Part shown: in pieces, positions 29,492-37,868 of the stretch
How positions within the stretch are numbered: the first letter of the stretch is position 1
How the letters are laid out: each line of letters begins with the position of its first letter
Origin: an uncultured Maritimibacter sp.
Lineage (GTDB): Bacteria > Pseudomonadota > Alphaproteobacteria > Rhodobacterales > Rhodobacteraceae
DNA: 64,000 nt
Assembly (NCBI GenBank): GCA_913063035.1
Contig: CAJXYS010000002.1
Location: 83,384 to 147,383 of the forward strand
Reading direction: 5' to 3'
The notes under the pieces: model-generated
Told to the model about the DNA's origin: nothing
Databases searched by the model: none
What the model saw: the letters and a program-made list of their open reading frames with translations, nothing else
Program-made: the position numbers and the translations under genes

Positions 29492-30325
29492 ATGACCCAG
29501 CGATCCGTTCTCATTACCGGCTGTTCCTCGGGGATCGGGCTCGACGCGGCCCGGGGGCTGCAGGCCCGCGGCTGGCGCGTCTTCGCGACCTGCCGCCAGG
29601 AAGCCGACTGCGCCCGTCTCCGCGAGACCGGGCTCGAGAGTTTCCGCCTCGACTACGAGGATCCCGACAGCATCGCCGCGGCGGTCGAGGAGACGCGCGC
29701 GCGCACCGGCGACAGGCTCGATGCGCTTTTCAACAACGGCGCCTACGCGCTGCCGGCGGCGGTCGAGGACCTGCCGACCGACGGGCTGCGCGCGATTTTC
29801 GAGGCCAATTTCTTCGGCTGGCACGAGCTGACCCGCCGGGTCATCCCGGTGATGCGCGCCCAGGGCCACGGGCGGATCGTGCAGTGTTCCTCGGTGCTCG
29901 GCTTCTCGGCCATCAAGTGGCGCGGGGCCTACGTGGCCACGAAATATGCCCTGGAAGGCCTGACCGACACGCTGCGGCTCGAGATGCGCGACACGCCCAT
30001 CGCCGTCATCCTGATAGAGCCCGGCCCCGTCACCTCGAGGATCCGCGTGAACTCGCAGCCGCATTTCGAACGCTGGATCGACTGGGAAAACTCGCCCCGC
30101 GCGGACCAGTACCGCGCCAGCCTGCTGAAACGGCTCTACCGCGACGCCGGCACGCCCGACCGGTTCGAGCTGCCGCCATCCGCGGTAACGCGGAAACTGG
30201 TCCACGCGCTGGAAAGCCCGCACCCGCGGCCGCGCTATTACGTGACGACGCCAACCTATCTGGTCGGGACCCTGCGCCGGCTGCTGCCGACCCGCGCGCT
30301 TGACCGGGTGCTGGCCCGCGGCTGA
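29492..30325 (+). CDS. SDR family oxidoreductase
   Basis: 277-aa classical short-chain dehydrogenase/reductase. The cofactor motif is TGCSSGIG (residues 9-16), NNGAY is the NNAG-like strand, and the active-site pair is in AYVATKYALEG (Tyr and Lys, YxxxK) after the serine in VQCSSVLG. ATG 29492 lacks a strong Shine-Dalgarno. The C-terminal half is longer than minimal SDRs and lacks membrane helices. Substrate unknown. A 75-base spacer with a 7-base inverted repeat (GGGCCCG / CGGGCCC) separates it from the next gene. Confidence 0.85.
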   Translation: MTQRSVLITGCSSGIGLDAARGLQARGWRVFATCRQEADCARLRETGLESFRLDYEDPDSIAAAVEETRARTGDRLDALFNNGAYALPAAVEDLPTDGLRAIFEANFFGWHELTRRVIPVMRAQGHGRIVQCSSVLGFSAIKWRGAYVATKYALEGLTDTLRLEMRDTPIAVILIEPGPVTSRIRVNSQPHFERWIDWENSPRADQYRASLLKRLYRDAGTPDRFELPPSAVTRKLVHALESPHPRPRYYVTTPTYLVGTLRRLLPTRALDRVLARG

Positions 30326-30400
30326 GTCCAGCGCGGAATTTTCGCGTTCGCTTTTCGCGCGGGGCCCGCTACATCGGGCCCAAGACCGAAAGGAGCCCTC

Positions 30401-30607
30401 ATGGCCAACGATCCCCTGTTCTACGTCGTCGCCGCGGCGGTGCTGCTGGTGCTGGTCATCCTGATGATCGGCATCGCCGGCTTCGCCAAGGGCGGCGAGT
30501 TCAACCGCAAGCATTCCAACCGGATCATGCGCTACCGAATCGTGGCCCAGGCCGTCGCGATCGTGGTGATCCTCATCTTCGTCTTCATCCGCCGCATGGG
30601 AGGCTGA
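30401..30607 (+). CDS. small twin-transmembrane protein with HIG1-like domain
   Basis: 68-aa protein with two hydrophobic helices (about residues 8-28 and 48-63) joined by a charged loop, GGEFNRKHSNRIMRYRIVAQA. The NRIMRYRIVAQA segment fits the HIG1 family pattern (Arg...Gln in the loop into helix 2) known from mitochondrial Rcf1/HIGD1 respiratory supercomplex factors. A strong AAAGGAG site precedes the ATG. It is four bases ahead of the cobalamin adenosyltransferase gene. A respiratory role is inference. Confidence 0.75.
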   Translation: MANDPLFYVVAAAVLLVLVILMIGIAGFAKGGEFNRKHSNRIMRYRIVAQAVAIVVILIFVFIRRMGG

Positions 30608-30611
30608 TCAC

Positions 30612-31184
30612 ATGGTCGTTCTGAACAAGATCTACACCAAGACGGGCGACGCCGGGGAAACGGCGCTCGGCAACGGTGCGCGGGTCGCCAAGCATTCGAT
30701 GCGGGTGATCGCCTACGGCACGGTGGACGAGACCAACGCGGCCGTGGGGCTGGCACGGATCCATGCCGAGGGCCTGCTCGACGAGCAACTCGCCCGCATC
30801 CAGAACGACCTCTTCGACCTGGGGGCCGATCTCTGCCGTCCGGACATGGCGCGCGACCACGAGGCCGAGTACCCGCCGCTGCGCATGGTCGAAAGCCAGG
30901 TGAAACGGCTCGAGGCCGAGATCGACGAGATGAACGCCCGCCTCGAGCCGCTGCGCAGTTTCATCCTGCCCGGCGGCTCGGCCCTGGCGGCGCATCTGCA
31001 TCACTGCCGCACCGTGTCGCGCCGGGCCGAACGCCTCTCGGTGGAATTGGCGACCATGGAGGACATCAACGCGCACGCGGTCACCTATCTGAACCGGCTG
31101 AGCGACTGGTTCTTCGTGGCCAGCCGCATCGCAAACGACGAGGGCCGTGCCGACGTGCTCTGGGTGCCGGGTGCGAACCGCTGA
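30612..31184 (+). CDS. PduO-type cob(I)alamin adenosyltransferase
   Basis: 190-aa ATR that makes adenosylcobalamin from cob(I)alamin and ATP. The ATP-binding N-terminus IYTKTGDAGETALGNGARVAK, the central DETNAAVGLAR, FILPGG and the C-terminal RRAERLSVELA are all family motifs. It would supply the B12 cofactor for ethylmalonyl-CoA and methylmalonyl-CoA mutases, fitting the Mcd and Mcl1 genes elsewhere in the window. No other cobalamin genes or B12 riboswitch are near. It is likely co-transcribed with the HIG1-like gene. Confidence 0.93.
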   Translation: MVVLNKIYTKTGDAGETALGNGARVAKHSMRVIAYGTVDETNAAVGLARIHAEGLLDEQLARIQNDLFDLGADLCRPDMARDHEAEYPPLRMVESQVKRLEAEIDEMNARLEPLRSFILPGGSALAAHLHHCRTVSRRAERLSVELATMEDINAHAVTYLNRLSDWFFVASRIANDEGRADVLWVPGANR

Positions 31185-31344
31185 GCCGCCGCGAGGCCGC
31201 CGCAACCCGTCCCGCGGCGCTGGCGGCCCATCGCGCGTCGATTTTGCCCTGTTTTCCCCCCGGCGATTTCAGTAAACGGGTGCGGACGATTGCAGGACGG
31301 CCCCGCCTGCCGGCAGGGCGACACATCCAAGGGAGAGACGCGGA

Positions 31345-32106
31345 ATGAAGGTTCTGGTGCCTGTCAAACGCGTGATCGACTACAACGTGAAGGTCCGCGT
31401 GAAGGCGGACGGTTCGGGTGTCGATCTCGCCAACGTGAAAATGTCGATGAATCCCTTCGACGAGATCGCCGTCGAAGAGGCGATCCGCCTGAAGGAAGCC
31501 GGCAAGGCCGACGAGGTCGTGGCCGTGTCCATCGGCGTCAAGCAGGCGCAGGAGACGCTGCGCACGGCGCTCGCCATGGGCGCGGACCGCGCGATCCTGG
31601 TCGTCGCCGCCGACGACGTGCATACCGACATCGAGCCGCTCGCCGTCGCCAAGATCCTCAAGGGCGTGATCGACGAGGAACAGCCCGGGCTGGTGCTGGC
31701 CGGCAAGCAGGCGATCGACAACGACATGAACGCCACCGGCCAGATGCTGGCGGCGCTGCTGGGCTGGTCGCAGGCCACCTATGCAAACGACGTCGAGATC
31801 GAGGGCGACCATGCCGTCGTCACCCGCGAGGTCGATGGCGGCCTGCAGACCGTGAAGGTGAAGATGCCCGCCATCATCACCACCGACCTGCGCCTCAACG
31901 AGCCGCGCTACGCGTCGCTGCCGAACATCATGAAGGCCAAGAAGAAGCCGCTCGACGAGAAGACGCCCGGGGATTACGGCGTCGACGTCGCGCCGCGGCT
32001 CGAAATCGTCACGACCACGGAACCCGCGGCCCGCAAGGCCGGCGAGATGGTCGGCTCGGTCGACGAACTGCTCGAGAAGCTGAAGAACGAAGCGGGGGTG
32101 ATCTGA
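31345..32106 (+). CDS. etfB: electron transfer flavoprotein subunit beta
   Basis: 253-aa small ETF subunit; with EtfA it binds FAD and AMP and carries electrons from acyl-CoA dehydrogenases to ETF:quinone oxidoreductase. It opens [23 protein letters not shown], and the family signature [21 protein letters not shown] is at about residues 26-46. Strong AAGGGAG site. Its stop overlaps the etfA start (TGATG). The 160-base region upstream contains a 12-base palindrome (CCTGCCGGCAGG, 31306-31317) of unknown meaning. Confidence 0.96.
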   Translation: MKVLVPVKRVIDYNVKVRVKADGSGVDLANVKMSMNPFDEIAVEEAIRLKEAGKADEVVAVSIGVKQAQETLRTALAMGADRAILVVAADDVHTDIEPLAVAKILKGVIDEEQPGLVLAGKQAIDNDMNATGQMLAALLGWSQATYANDVEIEGDHAVVTREVDGGLQTVKVKMPAIITTDLRLNEPRYASLPNIMKAKKKPLDEKTPGDYGVDVAPRLEIVTTTEPAARKAGEMVGSVDELLEKLKNEAGVI

Positions 32107-33032
32107 TGGCTGTCCTTCTTCTCGCGGAACTGAACGGCACCGACCTGGCCACCGACGCCACCGCCAAGGCGGTGACCGCGGCGAGGGACCTGGGCGAGGT
32201 CACCATCCTCTGCGCCAGCGAGGGCTGCGGCGGCGCGGCCGAGGCCGCGGCCAAGCTCGACGGCGTGGCCAAGGTCCTTTGCGCCGATGACGCGCTCTAC
32301 GGCCACGGCCTGGCCGAGCCGGTCGCGGATCTCGTGGTCAGCCTCGCGGGCGACTACGAACATATCGTCGCGCCCGCCACCGTCTCGGCCAAGAACATCA
32401 TGCCGCGCGTCGCCGCGCTGCTGGACGTCATGGTGATCACGGACATCACCGCGGTCGTCGACGGCGCCACCTTCGAGCGGCCGGTCTATGCCGGCAACGC
32501 GATGCAGACGGTCAAGAGCTCGGACGCCAAGAAGGTCGTCACGATCCGGACCTCGACCTTCGACGCCGCCGGCGAGGGCGGCAGCGCCGCGGTCGAGAAG
32601 ATCGGCGCGGCCGGCGATCCGGGCCTGTCGGAATGGGTCGAGGACAAGGTCGCCGAGAGCGACCGTCCGGAACTCACCTCGGCCAAGATCGTGGTCTCGG
32701 GCGGCCGCGGCGTCGGCTCGGAGGAGAATTTCGATATCGTCAAGCAACTCGCCGACAAGCTCGGCGCGGCGGTCGGCGCCTCCCGCGCGGCGGTCGATTC
32801 GGGCTACGCGCCGAACGACTGGCAGGTGGGCCAGACCGGCAAGGTCGTGGCCCCGGATCTCTACATTGCCTGCGGCATCTCGGGCGCGATCCAGCACCTG
32901 GCCGGCATGAAGGACGCCAAGGTGATCGTGGCGATCAACAAGGACGAGGAGGCGCCGATCTTCCAGGTCGCCGATTACGGCCTGGTCGCCGATCTCTTCG
33001 ACGCCGTGCCGGAACTGACCGGCAAGCTCTGA
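32106..33032 (+). CDS. etfA: electron transfer flavoprotein subunit alpha
   Basis: 308-aa large ETF subunit. The FAD-binding C-terminal domain shows [34 protein letters not shown] and [12 protein letters not shown]. It is coupled to etfB and followed by a strong terminator. ETF is the electron acceptor for the methylsuccinyl-CoA dehydrogenase encoded 10 kb away as well as for fatty-acid acyl-CoA dehydrogenases. ETF:quinone oxidoreductase is not in the window. Confidence 0.96.
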   Translation: MAVLLLAELNGTDLATDATAKAVTAARDLGEVTILCASEGCGGAAEAAAKLDGVAKVLCADDALYGHGLAEPVADLVVSLAGDYEHIVAPATVSAKNIMPRVAALLDVMVITDITAVVDGATFERPVYAGNAMQTVKSSDAKKVVTIRTSTFDAAGEGGSAAVEKIGAAGDPGLSEWVEDKVAESDRPELTSAKIVVSGGRGVGSEENFDIVKQLADKLGAAVGASRAAVDSGYAPNDWQVGQTGKVVAPDLYIACGISGAIQHLAGMKDAKVIVAINKDEEAPIFQVADYGLVADLFDAVPELTGKL

Positions 33033-33058
33033 GGCCTGCGCTTCGGAACGGCAACCCG

Positions 33059-33083
33059 AAAGGCCCGCCCCCGGCGGGCCTTT
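33059..33083. terminator. bidirectional rho-independent terminator after etfBA
   Basis: Perfect 11-base stem AAAGGCCCGCC / GGCGGGCCTTT with a CCC loop. Read rightward it ends in TTTCCCGTTT; read leftward it also ends in TTT. It lies between the stops of etfA and the convergent DUF6473 gene and is the best terminator in the window. Confidence 0.85.
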
Positions 33084-33089
33084 CCCGTT

Positions 33090-33896
33090 TCAGACCGCGA
33101 GGCGGCGCAGCGGGCCGACAAGCGCCTCGGCGGCGACCCGGTGGGCCTCGGGGGGAAGGACCTGCATCGCGGCGGTGCGCTCGGCGTCGGCGAAGACCAT
33201 GCCCGCGGGAACCCGGTCCGCCGGCATGCGCGGCACGACGCATTCGACATAGTCCGAGACCAGGGGGCGCATCTCGTCCACCATTGCCCGCGTGATGAAC
33301 AGCGGATCGCCGCCCAGGCCCTGCCGCGGCATCACCGCATCCGGCCAGCGGGCCGAGAGCCAGAGGAGAACCGTCGGCGTCTCGATCCGCCCGAGCAGCA
33401 CCCGCATCCGGGCGATCCAGGCGGTGCGCAACTCGGCCAGGACGGTCACGAACTGATCCGGGTCACGCCCGCGCAGCACCCCGAGCAAATGCCGGGTGAA
33501 GTGGAAATCCGCGAAATCGACCCGCGGGTAAAGCGACTGGAGCCCGGCCCCCGCCCGGATGAACCGGTCATTCCGTCGGGGATGGACGGTATAGTACCTG
33601 TTCGACTGGTTATGCGCGCCCATCACGGCGACCACGGTCACCACCGCCCGCCCCGCCACGCGCTGGACCTCGGGATCGTTGAGGAACCGGTCGAGGCCCG
33701 CATTGACGCAGCCGAGATTCACGCAGCCGATCCCCAGGGAGTTGCGCAGCAACGCCGGATAGGGCCGCCTGATGAACTTGCCATGTGTCTCCGTCGCGCC
33801 GATGAAGGCGCAGTACGGCCCGTCGCGCGACAGGCGCCCGCCAGGCCCGGTCAGGGACCGCTCCGTGGCCGCGCCGCCGGAAAACCGGTTGAACAT
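33090..33896 (-). CDS. DUF6473 family protein
   Basis: 268-aa protein resembling the DUF6473 family found in Rhodobacterales. Recognisable stretches are GPYCAFIGATETHGKF, NLGCVNAGLDRFL, VMGAHNQSNRYYTVHPRRNDRFIRA and FTRHLLGVLRGRDPDQF. The second block (GCVN, then GAHNQSNRYY) suggests a sulfotransferase- or SGNH-like fold, but no function is established. ATG 33896 has AAAGGGG eight bases upstream; a GTG three codons earlier is possible. The promoter side faces hbd. Confidence 0.75.
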   Translation of the reverse strand: MFNRFSGGAATERSLTGPGGRLSRDGPYCAFIGATETHGKFIRRPYPALLRNSLGIGCVNLGCVNAGLDRFLNDPEVQRVAGRAVVTVVAVMGAHNQSNRYYTVHPRRNDRFIRAGAGLQSLYPRVDFADFHFTRHLLGVLRGRDPDQFVTVLAELRTAWIARMRVLLGRIETPTVLLWLSARWPDAVMPRQGLGGDPLFITRAMVDEMRPLVSDYVECVVPRMPADRVPAGMVFADAERTAAMQVLPPEAHRVAAEALVGPLRRLAV

Positions 33897-33995
33897 CGAT
33901 TCCACCCCTTTCTCACCCGGGGAGGAGCATTCCCCACGCGTCTTTCCGAAGCCTTAAGACCTGTATTTGCGTCAAATCCCGGGTAGTCTTCCGAC

Positions 33996-34031
33996 TTGAA
34001 CCCGCTTGGCCGCACTGCATATGGTGCGGCC
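33996..34031 (+). promoter_or_regulatory. hbd promoter with 24-base palindromic operator
   Basis: TTGAAC (33996-34001) and CATATG (34018-34023), 16 bases apart, form a plausible promoter 33 bases before the hbd ATG. A perfect inverted repeat, GGCCGCAC (34008-34015) and GTGCGGCC (34024-34031) with an 8-base centre, straddles the -10 element. A dimeric repressor bound there would block transcription. The regulator is unknown. Confidence 0.55.
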
Positions 34032-34055
34032 CAGATCAGCGCTGCGGAGAACAGG

Positions 34056-34931
34056 ATGGAAATCAAGAAGGTCGGCGTCGTCGGGGCGGGACAGATGGGC
34101 AACGGGATCGCCCATGTCTTTGCCGCGGCAGGGTATGACGTGCTGATGCATGACATTTCCGAGGACGCGCTCGACAAGGCCATGGGCATCATCAGGAAGA
34201 ATCTCTCCCGACAGGTTCAGCGCGAGAAGCTGTCCGAGGCGGATATGAACGCCGCGCTCGAGCACATCGCGACAACCACGACCCTGTCGGATCTCGGGCC
34301 GAGCGACCTGATCATCGAGGCCGCGACAGAACGCGAATCGGTCAAGACCGCGATCTTCGAGGATCTTCTGCCGCATCTGAAGCCCGACACGATCCTGACC
34401 TCGAACACGTCCTCGATCTCGATCACCCGGCTTGCCAGTCGCACGGATCGCCCCGGCAAGTTCATGGGCTTCCATTTCATGAACCCGGTGCCGGTGATGC
34501 AGCTGGTGGAACTGATCCGCGGCATCGCGACGGACCGCGAGACCTACGACGTCCTTCTCGGCGTGGTCGAGAAGCTCGGCAAGACCGCCGCGAGCGCCGA
34601 GGACTTTCCCGCCTTCATCGTCAACCGCATCCTGATGCCGATGATCAACGAGGCGGTCTACACGCTCTACGAGGGCGTGGGCAGCGTGGAGTCGATCGAC
34701 CAGTCGATGAAGCTGGGGGCCAACCACCCGATGGGGCCGCTGGAGCTGGCCGATTTCATCGGGCTCGACACCTGCCTCGCGATCATGAACGTCCTGCATG
34801 ACGGCCTGGCCGACACGAAGTACCGGCCCTGCCCGCTCTTGACGAAATACGTCGAGGCCGGCTGGCTCGGCCGCAAGACCGAGCGCGGCTTCTACGACTA
34901 TCGCGGCGAGACGCCGGTCCCGACGCGCTGA
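34056..34931 (+). CDS. hbd: 3-hydroxybutyryl-CoA dehydrogenase
   Basis: 291-aa NAD(P)-dependent dehydrogenase interconverting acetoacetyl-CoA and (S)-3-hydroxybutyryl-CoA. The Rossmann motif is GVVGAGQMGNGIAHVFA at residues 7-23. The catalytic His is in GFHFMNPVPVMQLVE, and FIVNRILMPMINEA, NHPMGPLELADFIGLD and GRKTERGFYDY complete the family pattern. It fits acetyl-CoA conversion to crotonyl-CoA for the ethylmalonyl-CoA route or butanoate metabolism. It ends three bases from a convergent acyltransferase gene. Confidence 0.94.
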   Translation: MEIKKVGVVGAGQMGNGIAHVFAAAGYDVLMHDISEDALDKAMGIIRKNLSRQVQREKLSEADMNAALEHIATTTTLSDLGPSDLIIEAATERESVKTAIFEDLLPHLKPDTILTSNTSSISITRLASRTDRPGKFMGFHFMNPVPVMQLVELIRGIATDRETYDVLLGVVEKLGKTAASAEDFPAFIVNRILMPMINEAVYTLYEGVGSVESIDQSMKLGANHPMGPLELADFIGLDTCLAIMNVLHDGLADTKYRPCPLLTKYVEAGWLGRKTERGFYDYRGETPVPTR

Positions 34932-34934
34932 GGA

Positions 34935-35825
34935 TCAGTCCTCGCGCAGCGCCAGCGTGAGGTCGCGCAGATGCGCCATGAACCCGCGCGGGTTCCCAGC
35001 CCAGGGCGCGATCTCGTCGCGCCCGATCGGCCGTCCGATCACCGGTTTCTGCGGCTTTCGGCGCGCATGGGCGATCTCGTGCAGAAGCAGCCCCTGCCGC
35101 AGGGTAAGCGACACCTGGTGCGCCATCTGGAACCAGCGGCTGTTCTGTCCCGGGAAATAGATCGGCAGAACCTGCGCCTCGCTCTTCAGGATCATCTTCG
35201 CGGTGAAGGGCAGCCAGTCCGATTCCAAGGCATCCTCGAACCAGCCCGGCGCGGTGGCGACGCCGCCGGCCGGGAACAGGATGATGACGCCGCCCTCGGC
35301 CAGATGTTCCATCGCGCGCTTGCGCATCTCGATATTCATGCGGGCGGCATCGGGTTCGTGCGGGAAGCTGACCGGCAGCATGTGGTACTGGATCTCGGGC
35401 ACGTTGGTCAGCAGAGAGCGGGTCAGGATCTTGAAATCGCTGCGCACGCGGCCGACGAGTTCGGCCAGCACCATGCCGTCCACCAGACCATGCGGATGGT
35501 TGGCGACCACGACCAGCGGCCCGGTTTCGGGGATCTGCGCGATCTGCGCATCGGGGGTCTGCAGGTCGATCTCGAGCAGGTCCAGCGCCTTGCCCCAGAA
35601 GCTCTGCCCCGGCTTGCGGCCCGTCCTCTCGAACTTCCGCACCAGCCGCAGCAGCGTCAGCTTGCCGGTCATCCATTCGACCGCGCGGATCGTGTTGGCC
35701 TTCAGCGGGTTCGTGAAGGTTCCGGCATAGGAGAGGTTGCGCCCGTCGTAAGGCTCGTAATTGGCCGCCTCCAGGGCGGGCTCGGGGGCCCATTCGGCGG
35801 TGTCGGGCTCGGTGTCGGGCTTCAT
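34935..35825 (-). CDS. lysophospholipid acyltransferase family protein
   Basis: 296-aa member of the PlsC-like acyltransferase superfamily. The catalytic HX4D motif appears as NHPHGLVDGMVL (His-Pro-His-Gly-Leu-Val-Asp, about residues 109-120), and the glycerol-phosphate-binding motif as ILFPAGGVATA. No clear membrane helix. The acceptor could be lysophosphatidic acid, lyso-ornithine lipid or another lyso-lipid. It is 17 bases downstream of ptsH in the same direction. Confidence 0.8.
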   Translation of the reverse strand: MKPDTEPDTAEWAPEPALEAANYEPYDGRNLSYAGTFTNPLKANTIRAVEWMTGKLTLLRLVRKFERTGRKPGQSFWGKALDLLEIDLQTPDAQIAQIPETGPLVVVANHPHGLVDGMVLAELVGRVRSDFKILTRSLLTNVPEIQYHMLPVSFPHEPDAARMNIEMRKRAMEHLAEGGVIILFPAGGVATAPGWFEDALESDWLPFTAKMILKSEAQVLPIYFPGQNSRWFQMAHQVSLTLRQGLLLHEIAHARRKPQKPVIGRPIGRDEIAPWAGNPRGFMAHLRDLTLALRED

Positions 35826-35842
35826 GCGGTTCCGCCTAGGGT

Positions 35843-36118
35843 TCAGAAATCCTCGCCGAAGCGATCCGCCACGAGGGTTTCGAGGGCATCGGCCAGCGCG
35901 GCGGCCTCGGGGCCATGGGTCCGGACCTCAATAATGCTTCCCTTGTCGGCTGCCAACATCAAAAGGCCCATGATGGAATCCCCCGAGGCCGACATGCCGT
36001 CCTTGGCCACCTCGGCACCGGCATCGAAGCGCTCGACGGTTTCCACGAACTTGGCCGAGGCACGCGCGTGCAGGCCCTTCTCGTTCACGATTTTCAGCTG
36101 GCGCGTCACCGTTCCCAT
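35843..36118 (-). CDS. ptsH: HPr family phosphocarrier protein
   Basis: 91-aa HPr of the regulatory (nitrogen-type) PTS. The phospho-histidine is in NEKGLHARASAKF (His near residue 16), and the HprK-target serine is in ASGDSIMGLLML (Ser near 47). No sugar permease genes are around. It starts two bases after manX. With HprK and the EIIA-Man-like protein it forms a regulatory relay typical of alphaproteobacteria. Confidence 0.93.
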   Translation of the reverse strand: MGTVTRQLKIVNEKGLHARASAKFVETVERFDAGAEVAKDGMSASGDSIMGLLMLAADKGSIIEVRTHGPEAAALADALETLVADRFGEDF

Positions 36119-36120
36119 TC

Positions 36121-36513
36121 CTATCCCGGCAGCCCGTCGAAGCTGTCGATGTATTTCCGGCCCGCCTCCATCGCCGTGGCGACCGCGTCGGTCACGGACA
36201 TGCCCCGCGACTTGGCCAGCTTGATGAGCATGGGAAGGTTCGCACCGTAGAGAATCTTGCGGTCGTCCGGGGCGCAGGCCCGGAGCGACAGGTTCGACGG
36301 CGAGCCGCCGAACATGTCGGTCACCACGATGACGCCGTCGCCGGTATCCACCGCGTCGGCCGCGTCGCAGATCTCCGCCTGCTTCGTCAGGCGGTCATGA
36401 TCTTCCTCTATGGAGATCGCCCTGATGCCGGGCTGCTGGCCCACGACGTGCTCGACCGCGGAAAGATACTCCTTGGCCAGGCCCCCATGCGCCACGATGA
36501 CGATCCCGATCAA
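36121..36513 (-). CDS. PTS EIIA component, mannose/fructose type (ManX-like)
   Basis: 130-aa EIIA-Man domain. The active histidine is in IVIVAHGGLAKEYL (His near residue 9), and DMFGGSPSNLSLR is the conserved subunit-contact loop. No EIIB or permease domain is fused or adjacent, so it probably acts as a regulatory phospho-acceptor for HPr and not in sugar uptake. It lies between rapZ and ptsH, an order shared by many Rhodobacterales and Rhizobiales. Confidence 0.9.
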   Translation of the reverse strand: MIGIVIVAHGGLAKEYLSAVEHVVGQQPGIRAISIEEDHDRLTKQAEICDAADAVDTGDGVIVVTDMFGGSPSNLSLRACAPDDRKILYGANLPMLIKLAKSRGMSVTDAVATAMEAGRKYIDSFDGLPG

Positions 36514-36519
36514 CCGCTG

Positions 36520-37434
36520 TCACCTTGTACCTTGATGCTGCGCGCCCCCCGCACGCCGTTCGAGTTCACGGTGCCTTATAGACACTTGCCACCCCGCCTG
36601 TGCAAGCGTATTTGCCAGCTTTTCAGCCACGGCGACCGATCTGTGTTGCCCGCCGGTGCACCCCAGCGCGACCGTGAGATGGCTTTTTCCCTCGTCGCGA
36701 TAGGCCGGCAGCAGCGACGCGACGAGCCCGGACATCCGTTCGAAGAAGTCGGCGAATCTCGTGTCCTTCTCGATATAGGCGGCGACCGGGGCGTCGCGCC
36801 CGTCGAGGCCGCGCAGGTCCTCTTCCCAGTGCGGGTTGTTCAGGAACCGGCAGTCGAAGACCAGGTCGGCCCCGCGCGGCACGCCCCGCTTGTAGGAAAA
36901 GGACTGCACCGACACGGCCAGCCGCTGCCCGCGTTCGGCACCGAACCAGCGGCCCATTTCCGCGCGCAGGTCATGGGGCGACATCTCGGTCGTGTCGACC
37001 AGCAGATCCGCCCTGTCGCGTACCGGGCGCAGGATCTCGAACTCGCGCTCGATACCGACGCCCGGCGCCTCTGCCGGGGCAAGCGGGTGGCGCCGCCGGG
37101 TTTCCGAGAACCGGCGCAGCAGCGTATCGGCGTCGCAGTCGACATAGATGAGCTGGGCCAGAACCGCGGGGTTCCGGGCGAGCCGGTCCATGGTCTCGAC
37201 CAGCCGGGCGGTTTCGAAATCGCGGTTCCGGGCATCGACGCCCAGCGCCAGCGGGCGATCGAGCGGCGGACCGGCGAGAAGGCGCGGCAACAGGGAAAGC
37301 GGCAGGTTGTCGATGGCCTCGAACCCGAGATCCTCGAGCGCCCGGATCGCGGTGGTCCGGCCCGCACCGGACGGGCCGGTGACGATGACCAGTTCCTGTT
37401 CCACCTGCGCGTTGGTCCGGTCCGGGCCGGTCAT
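36520..37434 (-). CDS. rapZ: RapZ-type nucleotide-binding RNase adapter
   Basis: 304-aa YvcJ/RapZ family protein. The C-terminal domain has [17 protein letters not shown] and RHREL, the RNA/metabolite-binding signature. The P-loop reads [11 protein letters not shown], with Arg26 where the Walker A lysine is expected, followed by [15 protein letters not shown]. In E. coli RapZ directs RNase E to the GlmZ sRNA; its targets in alphaproteobacteria are unclear. ATG 37434; the hprK stop is two bases upstream. Confidence 0.92.
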   Translation of the reverse strand: MTGPDRTNAQVEQELVIVTGPSGAGRTTAIRALEDLGFEAIDNLPLSLLPRLLAGPPLDRPLALGVDARNRDFETARLVETMDRLARNPAVLAQLIYVDCDADTLLRRFSETRRRHPLAPAEAPGVGIEREFEILRPVRDRADLLVDTTEMSPHDLRAEMGRWFGAERGQRLAVSVQSFSYKRGVPRGADLVFDCRFLNNPHWEEDLRGLDGRDAPVAAYIEKDTRFADFFERMSGLVASLLPAYRDEGKSHLTVALGCTGGQHRSVAVAEKLANTLAQAGWQVSIRHRELERRAGGAQHQGTR

Positions 37435-37436
37435 GG

Positions 37437-37868
37437 TCAGTCGCTCCTTCCGTACAGAAGATAATGTCGAAGAGCGGCCGGGAAATGACCCCCCTGCTGC
37501 CCGGATATCACTTCGACGTGATGGCCGAATACCGCAATCGTCTCCGGTTCCGGCAGGCGGGCCGGCGGCCCGCGATCCATGTCGACCACCAGCGCGAGCG
37601 GCGCCTCGGTGATCGCACCGGCGTTGAGAATGCCGATGCCGCGCGCTTCGATGCGCCCGCGGATGGTGTCGGGCGCGCTCAGCCAGGGCCGCCCATCGCG
37701 AAGCGCGACCACGGTCCGGTCGTCGGCGATCAGCACGCCCCCGAGCGCCAGCAGGGCAAGCGCGAGCGTGGATTTTCCGCTGCCCGCCGCACCGCGGATC
37801 AGGACGCCGCGGCCGTCGACGGCCACGGAACTGGCATGCAGGATATCGCGCGGGGCGTCCGGACTCAC
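37437..37868 (-). CDS. hprK: HPr kinase/phosphorylase, short alphaproteobacterial form
   Basis: 143-aa protein corresponding to the catalytic C-terminal domain of HprK only; the N-terminal domain of the Gram-positive enzyme is absent, as is usual in alphaproteobacteria. Walker A is [13 protein letters not shown] (about residues 25-37), and RGIGILNAG matches the family signature after the P-loop. It would phosphorylate HPr at the regulatory serine. It overlaps chvG by four bases, tying this kinase to the ChvGI two-component system. Confidence 0.9.
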   Translation of the reverse strand: MSPDAPRDILHASSVAVDGRGVLIRGAAGSGKSTLALALLALGGVLIADDRTVVALRDGRPWLSAPDTIRGRIEARGIGILNAGAITEAPLALVVDMDRGPPARLPEPETIAVFGHHVEVISGQQGGHFPAALRHYLLYGRSD

